From: Omphiscola glabra
Taxonomy: Eukaryota; Mollusca; Gastropoda; Lymnaeidae
Length of the DNA: 64,000 nucleotides
Direction: 5' to 3'
NCBI GenBank assembly: GCA_964017045.1
Contig: OZ024794.1
Span: forward strand, 1,319,501-1,383,500
In this document: positions 60,436-64,000 of the stretch, one piece after another
How the letters are laid out: each line of letters begins with the position of its first letter
Numbering within the stretch: position 1 is the stretch's first letter
The notes under the pieces: generated by a model
The model's database searches: none
The model's input: only the letters and a program-made list of their open reading frames with translations
What the model was told of the DNA's origin: nothing
Translations under genes and position numbers: made by a program

Positions 60436-60660
60436 GATAGATGAGACTTCAACAGACAAGGGAATTAGCGCTGGAAAGGAAATCTCAGGGATCTTAAAGA
60501 ACACCGGAGATGAAATCATTCAACACAGTGACACTTACAGTTTCCTCTTCGGTGTTTTGTTTTCTGTCTATTGTTCAAATGTTTAAATGTCATTAATTTT
60601 TGTGTGTGATTTTTTGCTTTGAAAATTACAGCATTGCACAAAATAAAAATAAAAAATAAA
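60436..60660 (+). other. Protease 3' UTR and poly(A) signals
   Basis: Overlapping aataaa motifs at about 60641-60660 (aaaataaaaataaaaaataaa) are the likely cleavage signals. Confidence 0.6.
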
Positions 60661-60944
60661 GATGCAACTGCGTCCTTGTCAGTTTTTAAATGATAAAATA
60701 ATGACAATTTTGTTGTCATACGCTCCTACATTTTTAATTGAAACATTGAAAGTTTTAACAATTTGTTGAAGACGCTTAATAATTATTTAATGAATTAGAA
60801 TTATATAGATTGCATTGTCCACCTAGTTTCAATCATCGTTTTTCGGTTGATAAGGTGCATTTTAATTTTCAATATAATCTATCGTGATTGTGTAGTTCTT
60901 GAAACGACCACATTTTTTTAGCATGGTGAAATTATGCCACCACT

Positions 60945-61480
60945 TCCATCGCCAACCCTCCCATCGCCACAATTCGCATGAGCACCATTTCCATCATCAC
61001 CATACCCATGGCCACCATTCCCACCGCCACCATTACCACCACCACCACCACTCGCATCACCACCATTCCCATCGTCACGATTTCCACCGCCACCAATCCC
61101 ATTACCAACATTCCCATTACCACCAATCCCATCACCACTATTCCCATCACCACCATTCCCATCATTACTACTGCCATCACCACCACTCCCACCACCCCCA
61201 TCACCACCATTCCTATCGCCACGATTTCCACCGCCACCATTCCCATTACCAACATTCCCATTACCACCATTCGCATCGCCACTATTCCCATCACCACCAT
61301 TCCCATCGCCACCACACTCATCACCACTATTCCCATCACCACCAGTCTCATCGCCACCATTCCCATCACCACCATTCCCCTTGCCCCCATTCCCAGCGCC
61401 ACCATCCCCGTCACCACCACTCCCATCGCCACTACTACCATCGCCTCCACTACCATCGCCCTCACCATAAAGTCAAGAAT
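60945..61480. repeat. 15-bp CAC-rich array
   Basis: caccattcccatcgc-type units, about 36. A 247-codon His-rich + frame and Met/Val-rich - frame both arise from the period. Confidence 0.92.
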
Positions 61481-61900
61481 TTTAATCCTCACTCTCCCAC
61501 AACAATCCTTCCGAGCCCCTCCCCCACTGAATTCAGATTTGGACCGCTGAATTCACCACTGGACCGTATCATCACCAGTTCTGTCTTAGCTCCATGGCAA
61601 CCATCAGATAACACACTTATTACTTTATGTGGCAAGTATTAATGAAGTACGCTGAACCTTTACAGATCTGAGATTCCGCCTTTTAAAGAATACACCCTAC
61701 CTGCGGCTTGAAAAATGTTTTATTGGCAGATATAATTTATAAAAAAGCGATTTACTCGAAGAAGGTTGCTGGCCCCCGATTTAAAACATCGGTTTCTACC
61801 GAATATTAGTTGCCCATTATCTTTATCAGTGACATATTATTATTGAGCATTCCCTGTATGTAATTAAACTTTTAATACGCATGTAATATTGTAATGCAGA
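61481..61900. other. Unique region
   Basis: Nothing recognised. Confidence 0.5.
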
Positions 61901-62165
61901 ACACAGTTCAGGCTGCCATGATATCACCAGCAGAGCCGACCCATGCGGTTCAAATAACACCGGCCGATCTGACCCCCAAGGGGCCCAAATATCACCGGCT
62001 TTGAGCCCAGGCGGCCCAGATATTACCAGCAGACCCGGTCCAGGCACCCAAAATATCACCAGCAGAACTCACCCAGGCGGCACAAATATCACGAGCAGAT
62101 CCGGTACAGGGGCCCAAATTGCACCGGCAGTCGGGTCCAGGTGGCCCAAATCTCTCCGAACCACC
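61900..62165. repeat. ~35-bp diverged array
   Basis: ggcccaaatatcaccggcag-type units, about 7, GC-rich. Confidence 0.8.
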
Positions 62166-62461
62166 TGGGTTGTTCCTCGTGTCCAGACCACCAATGGCTG
62201 GAAACATGCTCCATAATAAACGACTCCAGTCTGCTGAAGAAGGCATCTAGCCGAAACGTCCGCTTAACTGTCTTGTCTCTTGTTCCAGTCGGCAGTTACT
62301 TTAAATGGCTCGAAAGCAGTACCTAATACAATCCTACTTAAAGTAGCTATTTTTATTTAATTTGAGCAGAAATTGTAACATGTGACTATCAACAAGCTCT
62401 AAATATTATCATGTCGTAATTCATTGAAGAGCTCTCTCAAGTTAGCAGTAATCAGGCATTG

Positions 62462-62858
62462 GGGGCTGTCCATTAATTATGTCAACAAATTTTTGGCAAT
62501 TTTTACCCCCCCCCTTTGTCAACAACTTGTCAAACTTCCAGAGACCCCCCCCCCCCCCCCCTATAAAATTACGTCAACATTTGATTACCCCCGCCCAAAA
62601 TAAAGATAAAATGGGGAACAAAAATAATATTTTAAATAGACTCGTTTACAACTACAACAAAAAAGTGAATAAAAGTAAAATGTTTAGGAAAATAAAGTTT
62701 AATAAATTCTAAATTATGAAATTAAATTTATTTTAAAAAAGTAACATTGTTGACGTAAACTTTTCTTGACCTCCCCCCCTCCCCCTTGTCAACAATTGTC
62801 AAAAATGTTCAGACCCCCCCTCCCCCCTATTTTGTTGACATAAATTATGGACAGCCCC
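62462..62858. mobile_element. TIR element GGGGCTGTCCAT, non-autonomous
   Basis: Ends GGGGCTGTCCATTAATTATG and, reversed, GGGGCTGTCCATAATTTATG: inverted repeats continuing as TCAACA. A TTG triplet flanks both ends. Internal C-runs occur in mirrored positions. No transposase. Confidence 0.75.
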
Positions 62859-63616
62859 TTGTATGCGAATACACAACTTTCATAGGGATATTCGTTGATT
62901 GCGAGCACCATTTGGTTTCTCTAATGCCACTCGTCCCAACTACTATTTATAATTAAATTATATCCTTAAAGTGTATGCGTTTCTTACATAGTGTTTAATT
63001 TTTCTACTAAATGCCAGAGTCACAATTTCTGAAAATCCGAGAGAACTGACATTTAACGGTTTAACTGACATTATCGACCAGTTATATCAGTGGCTCATCA
63101 CTGACTTAATCATTACAAATTATATTTAGCAAGTACATTTATAAATTTTACTTTATGATGAAATGCATGCATAAACAAATTAAAAAAAAACAAAATTCCA
63201 TTCAATTTAACCAAGTCATTATACTGGCATTTAACTGACGACATTACTTCAAGATGGCAATGAAGGGTCATCAAAAAATATATTATACCAAAGTGTTAAT
63301 GCTTTTTTTTAATTGACAAGTTTTGATACGTTTTAGCTTCTGAGACATTTCATTATTTTATCGTCAGTTAATTTTGAAAGATTTGAAAAGATAACTTTGT
63401 AACCCAGATGGCTGATAAATAGAGTTAAAGGACTTGCTGTCAAGGGGGGGAAAAAAATTAATTACCATTTTGATTGCGAAGAAAATGATTTTTTAACATT
63501 TTGAAAAATTCACAACAACACGATTGCATTTAATTAATAAAGTTAAAAATAGTTTTTTTCCCTTTCTTTTTATATTTTATTTAATTTAAATCAGTATCAA
63601 AATTAAAATATTTACC
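62859..63616. other. Unique region
   Basis: AT-rich; nothing recognised before the protease exon relic. Confidence 0.5.
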
Positions 63617-63757
63617 CTAAAGCAAAGTCTCAATCGATATTAATGATGCTAGCACCACAAATGAGGTACAAGTTCCCAAAATACTACACTTGTTGAGATG
63701 CCTACTATGGTCTGGAGAAGAACGGTTGGTCGTTGATGATTCTCTTCATCGGTTTAT
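63617..63757 (-). pseudogene. Decayed inverted copy of the serine protease exon 2
   Basis: The - strand reads MKRIINDQPFFSRP, two stops, ASQQV, stop, YFGNLYLICGASIINID, aligning end to end with the live exon at 51954-52117 (MKRIVNGQP..., GNWYHICGASII). At least three stop codons, including both positions of the Tyr-Gln pair. No other protease exon was found on this strand down to 60600. Confidence 0.82.
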
Positions 63758-64000
63758 TGTGCTAATGTTTAAACCTTAAATCGCCTTAAAACCTGTTAAT
63801 CATTAAAACAAAAAGACTTTTATGAAGACAAATAAATATTGTTTTTTTTATAGAGGTCCGAAAACGATGCCGCGCTCTATGCGGGCAAAGCTTTGTCAAC
63901 GGGAACATTTTAATAAACGGTTAGTTCAGTATTATCAAACCCTTTATATGAGCTGTTTAGATTTAATATGAGGTGAATATATTTTATATGAAGTAAATAT
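63758..64000. other. Window end
   Basis: AT-rich; no feature supported. Confidence 0.5.

Noticed and set aside
60899..61642. 247-codon His-rich protein frame
   Set aside because: A 15-bp CAC-rich array keeps several frames open on both strands; no start context, splice signals or known His-rich family match.
1..64000. tRNA, rRNA or snRNA genes
   Set aside because: I scanned for A/B-box and conserved rRNA/snRNA stretches and saw none I could support; the tRNA-Leu-like match at 28276 is the retrotransposon primer site, reverse-complementary and only 18 bases.

Overview
This is an intron- and repeat-rich animal nuclear genome window. Split genes with consensus GT/AG junctions, metazoan retroelements and hAT-type DNA transposons rule out a bacterial source. 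The transposon mix (a FADDID-type LINE RT, CR1/L2-like LINE tails, Ty3-type LTR element, CAGTGGCGTAGC MITEs) and the very heavy load of minisatellites fit a lophotrochozoan, most likely a gastropod mollusc. That assignment is inference. I resolved three protein-coding genes by joining exons by hand; nearly everything else is tandem repeats or transposable-element debris. About 60 separate tandem arrays cover a large share of the window.

Region 1 (1-16911, + strand): the 3' part of a receptor-type protein tyrosine phosphatase, 12 exons, about 526 residues in the window. It runs from extracellular sequence through one transmembrane helix to a single PTP domain with a short tail. The P-loop keeps its catalytic Cys and Arg (HCSPGTGRTG), but the WPD loop reads WPA, so the general acid is missing. 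Most of its introns carry a minisatellite that starts at, or even includes, the 5' splice site. Intron 1 also holds a broken hAT transposase.

Region 2 (18459-31485, - strand, converging on gene 1): a complete thiopurine S-methyltransferase-like gene, 7 exons, 250 residues. Its introns hold a 3.6-kb LTR retrotransposon (27790-31365), a hAT-type non-autonomous element (24352-25477), a LINE 3' end joined to a long TATG microsatellite, and a 5'-truncated LINE with a 575-codon reverse transcriptase frame. The LTR element is young (485-bp LTRs with one visible difference). It has gag, a zinc knuckle, a protease and an integrase C-terminal GPY/F-like module, but no reverse transcriptase, RNase H or integrase core.

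Region 3 (31486-51540): no convincing complete gene. It holds dense minisatellites, decayed LINE pieces, a ~185-bp tandem family, a 28/29-matched hairpin at 49143-49219, and one candidate TATA promoter plus signal-peptide-like first exon near 40257-40431.

Region 4 (51575-60435, + strand): a complete S1 serine protease (TATA box, 6 exons, 281 residues, secreted zymogen, full catalytic triad, Ser at position 189, so chymotrypsin-like). Two hAT-like MITEs and a LINE tail lie in its introns. Beyond it are a 15-bp CAC-rich array, a TIR element (62462-62858) and, at 63617-63757 on the - strand, a decayed copy of the protease's exon 2.

The genes do not form an operon or an obvious pathway. The most unusual shared property is the repeated seeding of minisatellites at 5' splice sites in two adjacent, oppositely oriented genes.
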